A stretch of DNA of 64,000 nucleotides. Origin: Eopsaltria australis. Its lineage: Eukaryota > Chordata > Aves > Passeriformes > Petroicidae. Below the pieces are notes generated by a model that worked only from the letters and a program-made list of their open reading frames with translations, was not told where the DNA came from and ran no database searches. How positions within the stretch are numbered: position 1 is the stretch's first letter; each line of letters begins with the position of its first letter. Below are positions 11,701 to 26,400 of this stretch, one piece after another. The translations under genes and the position numbers were made by a program. The DNA lies in assembly GCA_034509425.1 (NCBI GenBank), contig JAVTVJ010000829.1:744001-808000 (forward strand), in the 5' to 3' direction.

Positions 11701-14416
11701 AGCTACTGAGTTATCTGTGAGCAAATGCCCAGCATCTTCTTTTGTGACAACCATGCAGCAAGATGACTCCAGAGGAATTTTTTTTCACAGCTTCCCCATA
11801 CAGCCAATGCCTCAGGGATTCACATTGAAAAAGAATTACAGTGACAGTTGGAAGTAGGAAAAAAATTTGTAAGCACTGAGAAGTACTTGTGAACAAGGCC
11901 TACAAAACTGACTCCTGATGTTTTGACCACTGGCTGTTCTAGCTGAACTTACTATAGAAGAAAAACTATTTCATCAAAGGAGGACCAATGAAATAAAGAT
12001 GCATTCTGGAAAAAGTTCCTTATTTAATTTTTAATCCAGTTTCTGAGGCCTGAAACACAACTATCAGGAAATATTTCCCACTGCTACAAGAGATTAACTG
12101 TTAATAAATTGAATGAATGAGGCAGAGACAGTGATAATTTTCATGGAGCCCAAATCATCACATAGTGCTGCATGCAGCTTTGCTGTAATGCCTACATGAA
12201 TTGGTGAAGTTCAAGAAAGCATTTAGATATGGATTCAACAGACCAGGTGATTAGAACAGATAAACCTTCCATTTCTGCTGGGGCACCAAGTTATTGAAGT
12301 TTTGTATGCTCTTCCAAGAAAAATGCAAAAATTTCAATGTATAAGATATACAAATACTTACAGTTTGATCAGAGATGGTAAAGAGGAGAAGGCATTGGGG
12401 TGAATAATTTTAATTTTGTTCCAAGCTAAATCCCTACAAGAAAAGTGAGTATAAAATTACATACCCACTGAGTGAATATGGAAGTTTTCAAACACTTGAT
12501 TAGGAGGCCTAAATATAAAAAAGGTATTAATAACATGCCAATACTTTCAGTAAGGACCTGCATGTCTCATAGTGCAAAGTCTTTTTTTCATTTTTAAATT
12601 GTTAGTTAGTTGTAGAGTTATTAAACTGACAACTTAAAAAGTCCTAATGCCTGCCACAGTCCAAGGCTTTTCAGTCTGCTTCACAGCCTCCTAAGGCAGC
12701 AGAAAGGAGGGTGGGTTATATGGACTAAGTCTTCTAAAATGTTCTCATGTGACTAAGAACAGCAAACCCATGGTCAATAGGCTTAACTTCCTAATCTCTA
12801 TTTTCACGGCCCTGGAAAGTCAGAAAGACTGAAAGCAACTCTTAAAAAAGTGTATGGCTTCAATTCTGCAAAAAATTGCAACCACGAGTAATTTCTTGAC
12901 AAAATTAGTCCTCCAGCACATGAGTCTGTGTGAAAACTGGAAACCTGCACATGACTGGACTCCACGTCTTAAGACGCTATGCTCTGCAAAAAGATTTCCC
13001 ACTCCCTTGAGCTGATTATAATGTGAACCTGCCAAGAGACACCAGCTCTGGCTCAGTAACTCTCTCCACCTCCATCAGAAACGTTTAGAAGTAACAGTTT
13101 TTATGGCTATAAGCTCACATATTTTAATTCATTGCTGCAGATGCTAAACCTCACAATGTTTGCTCTCCTTTCACAGTTATGAACTCAGGGTGAAAGATGA
13201 TAGTGAGGAAAAACCGAAATAAGGATCTTCTGGGGTACATCACAAGCAGGCATTACATACCCCATATTTTTGAGAACCTGTGTGAATGTCTGTTCAGGGG
13301 TACTCACAGAGACCGAAGAGCAGCCAGCTGCCGGAATGTGTCTGCTTTGATTTCAGAGATTTCATTGTGATGCAAGTCACTGAAACAGCAATAAGAATCT
13401 CCTCAGTTTCAAAGACACTTGGAGGGCACTATGAGGTGTTCTAGATTGTGTTTATGATCCATTTCAATAAAGTGTATCTGGGGTATGTCAAATTGGCCAG
13501 CAATAACCAAGTTAATTATACTCAAACACACATAGATGCTTCTTTTTAAGCTTTTTAGGGTGGTTTGACACTTACATTTTTTGGAGTTTTTTACATGCAG
13601 TAAAACAGGGTAAATCTTCCAGCAGGTTATAAGACAGATCCCTGAATTATACAAGAAACAAATAGATTAACATTAAAAGGAATGTTAAAAGAAAAATAGC
13701 TTTCCTCGTGTACCTTCATGCTCAATTAAAAATAATTTGTTTTTATCCACAGTCACAGAAGAATAGAAGTGTACAGACTCACTTCTCATTTCTCACATTT
13801 TGATTTCTAACTGAAAAGGAGAGAGGAAGGGAAAAGGCAAGATATATTAACTCCATATCCACTTTTACAAATTCCTTGCATTGTCTGAAGATTTCCTGCC
13901 TGAAGTGTAGACTTCTGCTGAGTGTTTGACAGTAATGATATTGGCTATCTGTATTTATATCACAGATTACATATTTTTAATGTTTAAATTCTGATAAATA
14001 TTTTAACCATTTAAAATTATCTACTAAGCATGTGTACTCATATTTTTTTCAGAGAAGATCCTGTATTTTTCTGATAAGAATCACAATCAGCTTCCCATTC
14101 TACGCTTCTAATTAAGCAGTATTGCCTCTGATTCTTAGACTGCTACATCTTATAACCAAGGGAAATGGTAAAGAAATATTGGAACTAACTTTGAAATCAA
14201 TCACTACATGGGGAGAAAAAAACCTTAAAAAACTTGAGCCAAAACTCAACAAATTACAGAATAACTGAAACATCTGGACTGATTTACAGTATAATATAAC
14301 TAATCAAAACCAAGCCCAGGCAATTTGCAGAAACTCAAGGAAAAAAAAAAAAAGGGAACCAAACACCAGCCCCCACCACCCAAGAGTCTCATTCAATATA
14401 TATATGTATATATATG

Positions 14417-14458
<42 letters not shown>

Positions 14459-17400
14459 GCTCAGGGTAAACTAAACGGGAAATTTTCATGTGAAAAGAAC
14501 AAAGAAAAAAGTTTATGCCTAGAATTAGAAAAAATGTCCTTTTTCACAGTTATCCAGTATTATCACATGAAAGAGTAATCACTTTTCACACCGTGAAATT
14601 CTTCTCACTTCTCAAATTCTCTAAAACTGATTCATCTCCACCTATTTAATTCCTTGATAAAACTGTATTTTCCCTGTTATTGTTGCAACAGAGGCATTTG
14701 GACTGTTTTATATTTGATTTCTGGAAGTAGTGCAAATAATGAGTGTGTGTGTCTTTAAGGTATTCTACTCTGATTTTACTCTGTGCAAAGGCAAACAGCA
14801 TTATGTTTGAGTTTTGGGTTTTTTTTGTGTACACAAAAAAAGGTGCACTGTGGCCCAAATCAGACATTACAGAGGAGGGTTCAAGTGAGCTAGAGGCTTT
14901 TAGGCCAAGGTAAAGGATGTTTTGTATGTCTGGCAGACAGTGGCTATTCTGTCATCCACAGGTTTATCACTTAGGTCTTCTTAAAAATATGTTACCAGCT
15001 TGAACTTTGTACATACTGACACTCCCTCCTCACACACGGAAAAAAACCCCTGAACTTGAGACCCTTCTCCCTCAGTTTCTGTTAGAACTCCAGGAAATAT
15101 CTTACTTGTCTATTTCTAAGGTTTTTTTCCCCCCACTTTCTTAATAAATGAGGCTCTTGGCAGCAGCAGAGGGCAAGTTTTGTTTCCTGTGTTGAGGTGC
15201 ATCCCCAGCTGTGCTGAGGGCAGCCTTTCGAGGGCTGCTGGGGCCGTGTTCTCACATCCACCTTTACTGCAGGTGTGCACACAGCCAGGAAGCATCTGTG
15301 TACATCAATCCACATTTGGATGTACTGGTGGCTCGGTAGGATGCACGAATTGCCTTTCAGAGCAGTGTTTGTACTTGTGCTGTTTGTGAGTGTATCTGGG
15401 CCAGGGAGCCCCTGCAAGGCTGCAGTCTCCATGTAACGTGTGGGTGGGTTCAGTGCCCCATTATCCTCTGTGGCACAGCCAGAACTGATGTGCAAACCCA
15501 AATGGGGACTGGGCAGGCTCATGCCAATCTGGCAGCAATGGGGAAAGAGCAGCTCTTGAGTACTTGAAATTGCTGATAAATCAGTTCCCTGCCCTTTTAA
15601 GTATCAGTTCTAATAATACAGGGCAATACTCAAAAATAAAAAATGTGAATATCCAATGGACGGTTCTACTCTGCTACGTACTCTCTAAGTTATTAATTGC
15701 TGTATTATTTGTTTGCCCTCTGTTTTGAGATTATTTGTTGTTTTTGAATGATACAGGACATATTTATACTTAATTCTGTGTGCAGACTTTCCTCTGGCAG
15801 CAGACTGTCTTTTATCATTCTGGAAATGATTATATTGAGTCCAGTAACTAAAACTTATTTTCTTCTGGAAATGATCTTGACATTCACTTTGGTATTCAAA
15901 TAATGCATTATAATTAGTGCTATTTCAATGTTGGCCAGAGAATTAATACCAAATACATTCCTAGTGATGTAATACGTAGAGGAAAGTGCTCTTGGCTCAT
16001 TCTCAAAGAAGTGGACACAATGATTACTTTCGTTGGTGATTAAGCAAACTCCAAGGAAATTTCAAAGCTAAAATAATATTGCATATTTAGTACATCAAAT
16101 ATGCCCAACCATGTCAAGGAATAGTCAATTAAAATTTCAGTCAGCTACTTACGTCTGGTTGGAAAAGTAACTAAAAAAGGAGCATAATAAGGACTCAAAA
16201 CTGCCGTCCTTACTTAATGTCCTTACACTTTAATGAATTATTTGCCTTAAATCCCAAACTACTGTAGGAGAGACAGAATGAATGATAATAAGGTAGTTCT
16301 GTGTTTTTTTAAACAAAATTAAGAATCCTTTTATCTTTTCCTAAAAATATGCTAAGTCATTATCTTTCTCAGCAATGTATGGGAAATCCCAATTGGTAAG
16401 TGGGTTGTAAACTTTTTAAAGAACACAGAGGCCAGCTCCCTGAGCTGAATTCCTAAGAAGTAACGTGATACACAGAAATAGCAGTAATTGGGTAATTTTG
16501 AAATCATAATAGTTTCATTTGTCTATTAATCTCTTGCATTAATGTCATGTTAATGATCTTACTGAAACATACAGCACTTGAAGATTAGGTAACTGGTCAC
16601 AAGCTGATTTGGGGAGAGAGGTGATCTGTGCCCCTGTGAGTGTCCTGTTGAAAGAATTTATGAAAAAAAAATTACTTTTTGAAGATTGAAAACTAAAATT
16701 ATTTTAGGACATTCTTTACAATGAGTCAGTATACAAGAAAATAAAACAAAGCAAAAATACTTCTCTGACACTTACAAACTCTCCAGACTTGTAGTCCCTG
16801 TCAGATCAGGAAACTCTGTTAACTGTGAAGCACCATTTAAAGTCCTAGAATTAAAAAAAATAATTTCAATAAAATTATGATGATGGAACTATGGGACAAG
16901 TCTAGTACCGCAGTATAAAAAGACAACTAAAAGAAAAGGTAAACACATACAGAGTTCTTAGTTCTGGTAAGTGTTGAAAAGCAGATTTTCCAACGAGCTG
17001 GATAGGGTTATCGTAAAAATGTCTGGAAAAAAAGGATAAAAAGACATTTAATGAAAAATATTTTCAAAGACTCTAAATATAGTCTGGGCTCTTCTCATCC
17101 TCTAATCTATATTCACCAGCCACATTTCACATTTCGAACATTCAAGTAGTCACTGTTTTCCTGTTTTAACACCAGAAGTCAGTCAACAAAATATTTTATC
17201 TTCCTCCCAGACTTGCAAAAATAGAAATTCACATATGAAGAATTTTGTCATGACCCGAGAAAAATTTAAGGATAGCACATGAAGAAGTCAGAACTTCCCC
17301 TATTCAGAAGAGGTTCCCTTGCCCTTTTGAAGTCATGCTGCTTTTGCTCATGGAATATTACTTAAGATGAGTCATTATTTTTCTTACACTTATTTTGCAA

Positions 17401-20400
17401 TTACTTAATTTGATGTTGTACATTAAGTGGATTTTCATGTAAGACGATGGGAATTCAGAGTGGAGTCCATCAAGAGCAATTTTTACCAGTTTTTAAGTTG
17501 ACAGTAATGCTAAGAGATTTAGAAGTAACCATTCAAATAAAAGGTCAAAGGCCAGAGACCACTACTTGCTTCCCTTAAGAAGGTCATGCAAAGTACCATT
17601 CTTTCCATGAAGCTGGAAAGACATGAGCTTGTTTGCTTGTATGGTGATGTGCTGCAAAGTGTAGTCACAAGAAAAGCTATTTGACAATTAGCCACAAATA
17701 TGACACTTAGTTCCATATTCTCTAATACAAAGGATCATTGAAAAGATTCTTATCACTTACATTGTAATAAGTGATGGATTACCCACAAATGCACGCTCAG
17801 GTATTGATTTGATGTTATTGCTATGAAATCCCCTACAAAAGAGAAAATCATTTATATGGTAAGGAAAAAAAAAGTGGAGACTCAATATGTATTCACAATG
17901 CAATGACCTTTTTTTTTTGTAATTTGAAAAGTGTTGGTATCTACAAGTCCTTGTTTTCTTGAATAAGACAGAACTGGAAAAAGTAAAAGCAAAGAAAGGA
18001 AAGAGAAGAGAAGAGAAGAGAAGAGAAGAGAAGAGAAGAGAAGAGAAGAGAAGAGAAGAGAAGAGAAGAGAGCAAAATTGCTATTGCTGAAATTCTGCAC
18101 TTTTCTAATTGAACAAAACCATTCAGTTGAAGTAAACTTCAAAACGGCATTTTAAAATTCAGAGTATATGCATGTATGCATATGTAAATATACACATGTA
18201 TATTAACTAAGAACATCAATAGTTAGATATTAATAGATATTAATTAAATAGCTAACAATATAGTTACCCCTGTGCTTGTTAAACTGCAACTTTTTCTTTT
18301 GCTGGATGGCATAAGTTTATCAAGTAAATTATTTTATACACTATATTGTAATGTTGATCTTCCCATAACCACCTTTTTGCTGAGATATTTTAAATGTGAA
18401 CACAAACAAAATGTAGTTGTGCCTGCTGGATAGAGAGCCAAATCTCTGTCTCATCACTAATTACTGGATTTCATTCATATGAGTAATTCTCCATTGTGAA
18501 AAACAAAAGGAACAACTAAGATTTCAAAAGAACAATGATGATTTGTGTGGGAAACTCCCATTAGTTCAGTCGGGTATGAAGCAGGCTACCCAGCTTAAAT
18601 TTATGCATTACTAAGCCTGCAATTGTTCACTGATGCAAGCACACTTGGCCATTACTTGAACAGGTCCCACATTATTGGTTTTAGTTGTTTAGGCATTGTG
18701 CTACTGGTGATGAGCTACAGAGCAAGGCCTTACATCCCTGCTTGCTTTGCATGCAGACTGAGCAGTATGAGCATCTCATCTAGAACCAGTCAACAGACTG
18801 CTTTTGAATGGGATTCCTTGCATGGCAGAAAAAACAAGGAAATGGCATGACTACCTCCCAGAGCAATATCTGCTACTAGCTGTGCACACAAATGTTTTTA
18901 GCCCAGGCACAGACTCTGAGAGAGACACGAGGTGCCTCTCAGAAACTCCCTCACGACGGTGGCCCTGCAATGAGCTGGGTCTCTGTGGGGCTGGGCTCCC
19001 TTGTGGGTCTCTGAGAGACATCTCATACTTACAGGATCAAACCCCACGGCCCACACAAAGCACAGAACCCCACAGTCTCATGATCTGTGCTGGATTTGGG
19101 GTGTCAGCTTGCAGTTTCAGACCCCGAATATTCCTTGCACATAGTTGATACTCAGATGTGAAATCCTGTGGGGGCCAGTAGGTAACCCCAGGAATATCAG
19201 GCACTTTGCTGGACAAGGTACAAACTGAGTCACCCATTTTTGGCTGTAGACTCCAGAGGTCATCAAAAAGGCAATCTTTTGTGGTCACTGGATTTCATAC
19301 CAATTATTTTATGGCATAAACAGCAGCTGAGAACGCTTCGGCTGGGAAACTCAGAGCCCCGCTGCCTCTTCCAGAGCTGCATTCTGGCAACACTGGAGGT
19401 ACTGAGCAGGAGTCCACAGTATCTGAGGGTCCCTGCCCTGCAAAAAATCTCAGGTAGCTACTTAAAATTGGTTTTTAGGTCAGTTTGTGATGTCCAACGA
19501 TGTCCAACTAGTATATGATTACTCATTTTCATAAAAAATCTATTCTGGTAGTGCCACTAACATGGTAAATAAGTCAAATGGAAAGCCTATGCATTGATGT
19601 GTACATTGTGTATATGATGTGTGAATATAATTTAATTACTTTTATTCTTTAATAATTCAACTGTTTTTCAAAATAAATTTGAATAATTTAATTTCATTAT
19701 TGATTTTCTTAATGCAAACTATGCCTGTGCATACAAAAGTGGTTTATTCATAACATTACAAAGAACTGACTATACATATATTGAAAAGAAATTGCTTTAA
19801 TTTAATGGAGATGAGGGAGGGAAGTTGGTAAAATTTAATTAAACCTGATGGACCAATAAAGATGCCATGCCTTCTCAGCTAGAAGATTAATATATTGGAT
19901 TGTTTGCAAAATCTAACTGCTGTGTTTGGGACTAAAAGTGAAATAGCTGCATTTATTATTTACTGTGTAAGAGGAAGTTCCTGGAAAAAAACCCACTGCA
20001 CAAAGCAATATAAAAGTAAAAGCTGTCAGAACTTGAATGGTCTAAACTGAACATTGAAAATTATTTTTTATGCATGTTGGCATGTTTATTAGTTTTTCCT
20101 AGGATATCAGTTTTGAAGGGTTACTGATAAAATCACCAGCATTAAAAAAAAAATCACACACTAGACAAAACATCCTTCTTCCTAATATGAGCTCTATACT
20201 TACAGTTCTTTTAGGTTTGTTAGTGTCCTGATAGCAGTGGGGAACTCGTCCAGACTGTTGTAATTTAAATCTCTGTGTGAAAAAAGATTTTATTATTTTG
20301 GTTATGCACTGCTTAACAGATAACATAGCATTGTTGGCATTTGTAATGAACTATCATCTTCTATGCATTGAATAAATACATGGAGCAAAAAGACAGGAAA

Positions 20401-23400
20401 TCCTCAAAAGTGTATGGATATTTTCCAACAAACTCTATTTAGAGCACATTGTCATTCCTATTTTTTGTCAGCATTCTATTATTAGTTACATTTCAGCTAT
20501 TCTGTAATAAAGAAAATGTAAGTGAATTCAAGTATGCCTAAGCGATTTGTTGTTTTATCAATTGTCCATCTTTTTCATTACATTAAAACATTAACAAGGA
20601 AAAAAATCTTTCAAAAGAATATTCAATGACTTCAGTGAGTTACACTTCACATGTCTAACACATCTCTCTATAAAGACTTCTAACTATATTGTTAATTTCA
20701 AGACTTGACAACAGTCAAGAGAATATTTCTAACCACATAAATTGTAAAAATGATAGTGTAGCTATGGTAGTGACCTCTGCTTTAATAAGTGCTCATGCTG
20801 CAGCAGTAATTAGACTTTATTCTGGTAGGCTGAATGGATTATAAACCAACTTCTGCCCTCAGCATGACGTAGGTATCCTTTAGCATTTAGGAGATGGCTG
20901 AAACTAAAACTGAGATATGCCAGCTTACTGTGATGCTCTCTGGCAATGCTTTGTGAGGAAAATAGTGTGAAAAACTGGAGCACTAGCCTTTTTACAGGCA
21001 AAACCCAAGCCACAGTTTACAATAGATTGAAATTGAAATAGTATCAGGCTGAAGTAATGCAGGCAGGAAACTGCTGTCTGAACTCAACAAGCTTTCCTTC
21101 CTGCTTGTAAATCTCTCCTGCTTATTGACAAAAAGAGATTACAGGCAAGTATGGTTTGATTTTGCCCTCCAGTGATATGTCATTTCCAGACCCACGCCTC
21201 AATGCAAACAAATGATCTTAAAGCTGGCGTCCATCATTTACACCAAGATCTCTTCAGATTATCTTGAGACTATTTGGGAACTGGTCTATATATTATGCAA
21301 TTTCTGTGCTTGAGGCAAGTGCTACAAGTCCTGTTGCAGGGAAGTGGCTGCACCCACATTTATTCCCAGGTTTGTGACTGTCCTCTGTGTTTTCATCTCT
21401 CTCATGCCAGGTGGCTTGGACTGGGTTTGCAATTACTTATTCCATTGTTCTGTTTTTCCCCATTAGTGACCAAGTGCCATGTGAATATCACTTAAATAAA
21501 CAAACCAAACCATTACATTTTCCTTCTTCCTTTCCCGTCCCCCTTTCCGGTGCTACACTCAGGGACTTCCTCTCAGCTCACAGGCAGCTAAAACTAAACT
21601 GTAAAACTGCAATTCAGTGGCAAGGGATCGGTGCAATCAAACTGGTGATAAAAAACCCCAAGAAGTCCAAACCTTCTTGTTTCCTAATCTTAATGAAAGA
21701 TGAAAGTGGGAAGTATACAGGTTTGTGGATGGGAAAGCAAATAGCCACCTTTAGACTAGCAATATCCATGTCTGAAACTATTTGTTTCTCATAACTGGGT
21801 TTTTAACCTCTGTCCTGGTTGGGTAAAACAGCCAAAATCTCTGAAAATGATGCAGCTGACTGCAACAGGTGCTGGGGGAAGCACATGCAAAATTTTACAG
21901 TCCCTGAAGCATTTCTGGGGTCTGGGTGACTCCGGCAGACAACATCTGTATTTGACTAACTGTAGCAAAATAATTTCTCCTGACCATTTGCACTGCATTC
22001 CTGTTTGGCATTTTGTGTAGAATTTGTTTTTGGTAGAAAACTCAAAAAAATTTGCATTGGTCTTAACAAAATTACAGTAAAAACTTGAGGAAGTTTCAGT
22101 CTTTACCAGTGCTATTCTTTATCAGAGCTCTCTAAAGACAAAACCTTGGATACAACTTGAACATTTCTCCCTTGTAAAGCACATGCATAATTTGACTACC
22201 TAGAACTTTTGCTTTTTCCAGGTATAAATAAATAAACCCATCTAATTTCATAACTCTCCTCTATGGTAGGACAGTTTCTTAATGTTAAAGCTTTTCACTG
22301 TGACAATTTTCCAATCTAGCTATTAGCTTTATTGATTGAACAAGACAAATAAATAGTACTAAACTAGGCAACCATAAGTTCATGAATAGTCACTTCTTTT
22401 TCAATGCTCAACACAGTTTTCAACTGTCTTTCAAACAATTTATCAATTGACAATGCTTATTAAAAAGGCAAACTTATTTTATAGTCAGAAATAGGATTTA
22501 CTACATAGAGTCATTGTGAACTATCACTTAGATCCTGTAGCGATTAGGCAAGCCAAAACCCACATTTGGCTTTTGGGCTATTTTTATTCTTTCAGAATAT
22601 TAATGAAAACACTCTAAAAAAACGAAACAAATAAGAGGTCAACTCACAATGTCTCTAGGCTGTGGAGCCCATCAAAGCATTTCTTTCCCAGGGAATAGAT
22701 TCTATTGTTATGGAGATGTCTGCAGGGGAACATTAAGCACGAAGTCAGGAAAGCACACTGCACACAGTAGACTAAGGCAAAACATTTTGATGGTTAAATC
22801 AAAAGAAACTTATTTTCAGGCATGCATTGATTATATGCAATCATGCTTTTGCAAGAGCATGTATAAGAGGCACCTCTACCACCCTCCACCCATTATCCCA
22901 ATAACTCTCCACCCTTCCATTCGGTTTCGCAGAGGGGATCTGTTTTAAAACCACCTAGGTTGTTCAACAGTGTTACATCCTGTAGTTCCAGGCTGGGTTT
23001 GCCCAATGAATAGACATATTCTCAATGATAGCTAATTCATTAATTAGGAAATCTTAAAAACTGTGTGTGGGGTGTGAGGTGTGAATTTGGAAGGTATATA
23101 TTCAGAGGGTGTTAGAGGTGTGGCCCAAAAGAGTAGCCATTGAGGAGAGGGATAGCACAGCAGACAGGTAAGGGGCATTAGGCTTGCAGAATGCAAAAAG
23201 ACACAAAGCCATCACACAAAAAGTTGTAGCTTCCCTGAGATGAGTAATCTTAGAAGCACTGTAACTTGCCTTTCTTTGAAATTATAAAAATCAGTAACTA
23301 CTTCCTAAAATATTTAGCAATTTAAAGTAATTTTAATACATTTTAACCAATTCTGCCCCTCTCTCCCCGCCAAAACTGAGTTCTGCCTATTTCTGTCTTT

Positions 23401-26400
23401 CAGACTGACATGGAAAAAATCCACTCTGGGTGAAACTCATTAATGTGAGTAGATTCAACTTGTTGCCACTTCAGGTCATTTAATTTAAAAAGAATGTCTT
23501 TTTCCCAGATTTTTCCTTTTATTTTGTCACCAAAATCCTAACCCTAGGAGACAAGGGCTTTAAGAGAAAAGAAAGGCTGTGAATGAGTAGCTACCAGGCC
23601 CTTCATTCTACTCTGAAAATACTGTTAAAGATCAGAGGCTCTCTGAATGTTCAAAAGAACCTAGAGAAATTGAGTCCACCTGTCCATCAAAGGCAGGGAT
23701 TCTCACAGCAAAATAAAAATGTTCATTGGGTTTTTCCTTTTCTAGGAAGAAACCTAATCAAGTCTATATTTCTAATGACTACTCTGACCTTTAATGCTTT
23801 AGTTAGCATGAAAAGTGCATCTTCAAACTCCAATTATGTTTGGATCTTTAATTGTAAAGGTTTTGACCTGCTCCAATTGACCATGCATTTTTGCACTGTG
23901 TTGAAATTTTGCCATATTGTATAGAGTAGCAACCCAAAGAAAGCAGAACCACACATAAAGATTTTGATAAGCCAAAAAGATCAGCTGCTGTAGATCATTA
24001 AGAATGATTCAATTATTAATCACTATAAAGCCCAGAAGATTAGAAATACGCAAGGCAGACCTCAGATAAGGAAACCCAACTGAGCAGAAGCAAGCATGGC
24101 ATGAAAATAGATTATTTTCTCCTGCATTTCTTGACTCTCCTCTTACCACTACATTTCTGGTAGGGATCTAGAGAACAATGTTCAAGACAGCCTCTTGTCT
24201 TTTCCATTGCTGCTATAACTCTAGAAGGTCAATCAAATCGCAAGTCTGTCCATTCTTTGACTTGAATGGGATTGTTACTTAATGTAAAGAGAAGGCAAAG
24301 GTTTTGCAGTACAAGTCAGCTGTTAATCTCCATTTTTGGGGCCCCATGTAGGCAGAGACAGTGACTGTAGCTGCCAATGAAGAACCCTGATGTATGCCAG
24401 GTTCAATGCTTATACTGGGGCTAGAACAAGTTACAACATGCTAAGTGTCTTACATAAGGCCATGGATTCTGACAGTCTGTAAAGCTTAACTACATAATTC
24501 TCCCTTTAATAATACCAGCGTTTTCCAAAGCATCCTAAAATGACTTCTCCACTTCAGTTTCTCCAGCCAGTCTAGATTTTTTCCACTTGGTACATTCCCA
24601 GAAGATAAGAAGCTGAAACCATGATTCATAGTACGCCTTCCAGATTTTGGTGCCAGCCGTGCATGTTTCAGTTAGTTGAACCCGTATGCAAACATAACCA
24701 AATACAAAGCTACCTATACTTTCTATGACAGGAAATGCATATTTTTTCTACTGGATGGCATTCTTTCCAAGTCCCCCCGAAAGATTTCCGTTCATTTCCT
24801 GTTTCTAATCTTTCCTCATTCAATCTTAGACAGCATACAATACATCCCTTCCTGTTTGTTTTGCTGACCAGATAGGGTGATTTTTAATTCCCTTGAATAT
24901 TTTTTTATTGAGATGGAAACTTTCAGGCTATATCAAAACAAGTGGTTTAGCAAACGTTAGTCAAACTGTATGAAGATGCAATACAATCTGTTTCTCCAAG
25001 AGGCCAAAGACCTGCATAAAGACATTGTGTATAAAAAGCAATCAATAAAACTTACAGAACTACCAAACTGGAGAGGTTTCCAAAGGCATAGTCTGGTATG
25101 TAATGAATTTTATTCAGTGCCAATGTCATTGCCTGAAGTGCTGGTAAACTCCTAAAAGCTTGGACGGGAATTTCTGTTAAGGAATTATCATCTAGCCACA
25201 GGTGTCTAAGGGAGACCAAGCCATTGAAGCAGTTGGGGGGTACATAGTTGATGTGGTTGGCATCCAGACGCCTAGGAGGAAAAGAAACACAGAAAATTGA
25301 CCTCAAGAGAAGAAAAATGGCTTTGCACAATGGCTATCACAAGTTATCACCATGAACATAACCCCAAAGGATATACCCACTTCCAGTATTCATTTCCTGG
25401 AGATTCTACATTCCCATCTTGCTTGTAGCCTCATCCTTGAGATCTCAAATCATATTTACACATCTGCTTATCAGCTGGCTCTGCACAGACAACTCTCCTT
25501 TGGAGCCATCAACTCCCTGGGAGCACACACTGATAATTTTTCAGCAGTCTCTCTAAAGACCAGGTATGACTTTGTTTCCTTTCCCAGTTGTTTGAAATCA
25601 AGGAACAAAAAAGTGCAAGAAACTCATCCAGAGATTCTGTTTCAGAACCTACAAATCACCGAGCTGCAAGATAATTTAGGCTTCCACCTGCTAAACACCC
25701 ATTCCAAGACCCATAAATAGAACTCATTTCTGTGTCTCTGGAGGTTCCTGCTTCACCTTTTTTAAAATATTGCAGAGTTACAGAATCACAGAACAAGATG
25801 TGTTGGAAGGGACCCACAAGGATCATCGAGTCCAACTCCTGGCCCTGCACAGGACAATCCCCAAGAGTGACACCATGTGTCCAAGAGCATTGTCCAAACA
25901 CTTCTTGAACTCTGTCAGGCTTGGTGCTGTGAATGCTTCCCTGGGGAGCCTGTTCCAGTGCAAATATTGTTTATCCTAATGATTCTAATGAGAACTGAAG
26001 TTCACATTTTTTTAGAAGCGGAACATAATGTTCTTAACCTAGAGATAAGTGTCACCAATGTGATGTGTTTGTGTTGAAAAAGATGTTACTAAATCCACTT
26101 CAGCGGCTGCAGAGCCAACAGAGGGAGCTAAATCGCACATTGTACCTTTGCTGAGTCTGCAGGTGATGGTTTGTTCTCACTCTTGTGGAAATAAGGATTA
26201 AATCTAGTGAACCTTTTTCAGATATGGTGCTGCCATATAACAACATCTATTCACCGGCTTTTGTTTTTGCTGTGCTTTGCTTTTTATTGTGATTCTTTCA
26301 GGCGAAGATTTAAAAGAGCATTTCAGATTTCTGAAACTTTATGAAACACCCAGTTGGAGATGTGGGCCCCAATACACTTTTTCCACTTTTAATGTGTTGC

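Larger units (their letters stand above)
13642..16572 (-). other. LGR5 intron 11
   Basis: Intron of 2,931 bases with a GTATGT donor. It holds a TA/TG microsatellite (14394-14457) and a GC-richer patch at about 15160-15560 that matches no element I know. The rest is AT-rich with no feature recognised. Confidence 0.85.
17833..20203 (-). other. LGR5 intron 7
   Basis: Intron of 2,371 bases with a GTAAGT donor. It holds the AAGAG repeat near exon 8 and a GC-richer patch at about 18880-19500, both listed separately. The rest is AT-rich. Confidence 0.85.

Noticed and set aside
15082..15522. 146-codon open frame on the minus strand in intron 11
   Set aside because: Lies in a GC-rich patch where long chance frames are common; the product resembles no known protein and an opposing frame covers the same bases.
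21811..21990. TGTCCTGGTT start resembling the 5' end of some bird LTRs
   Set aside because: No matching 3' end, no polyadenylation region and no further similarity recognised; too little to call an LTR.
25052..25330. Open frame around exon 5 read as a separate small protein starting upstream at Met
   Set aside because: Only 25056-25271 is coding; the extra residues upstream come from the intron before the CCTAG acceptor and those after from the donor.
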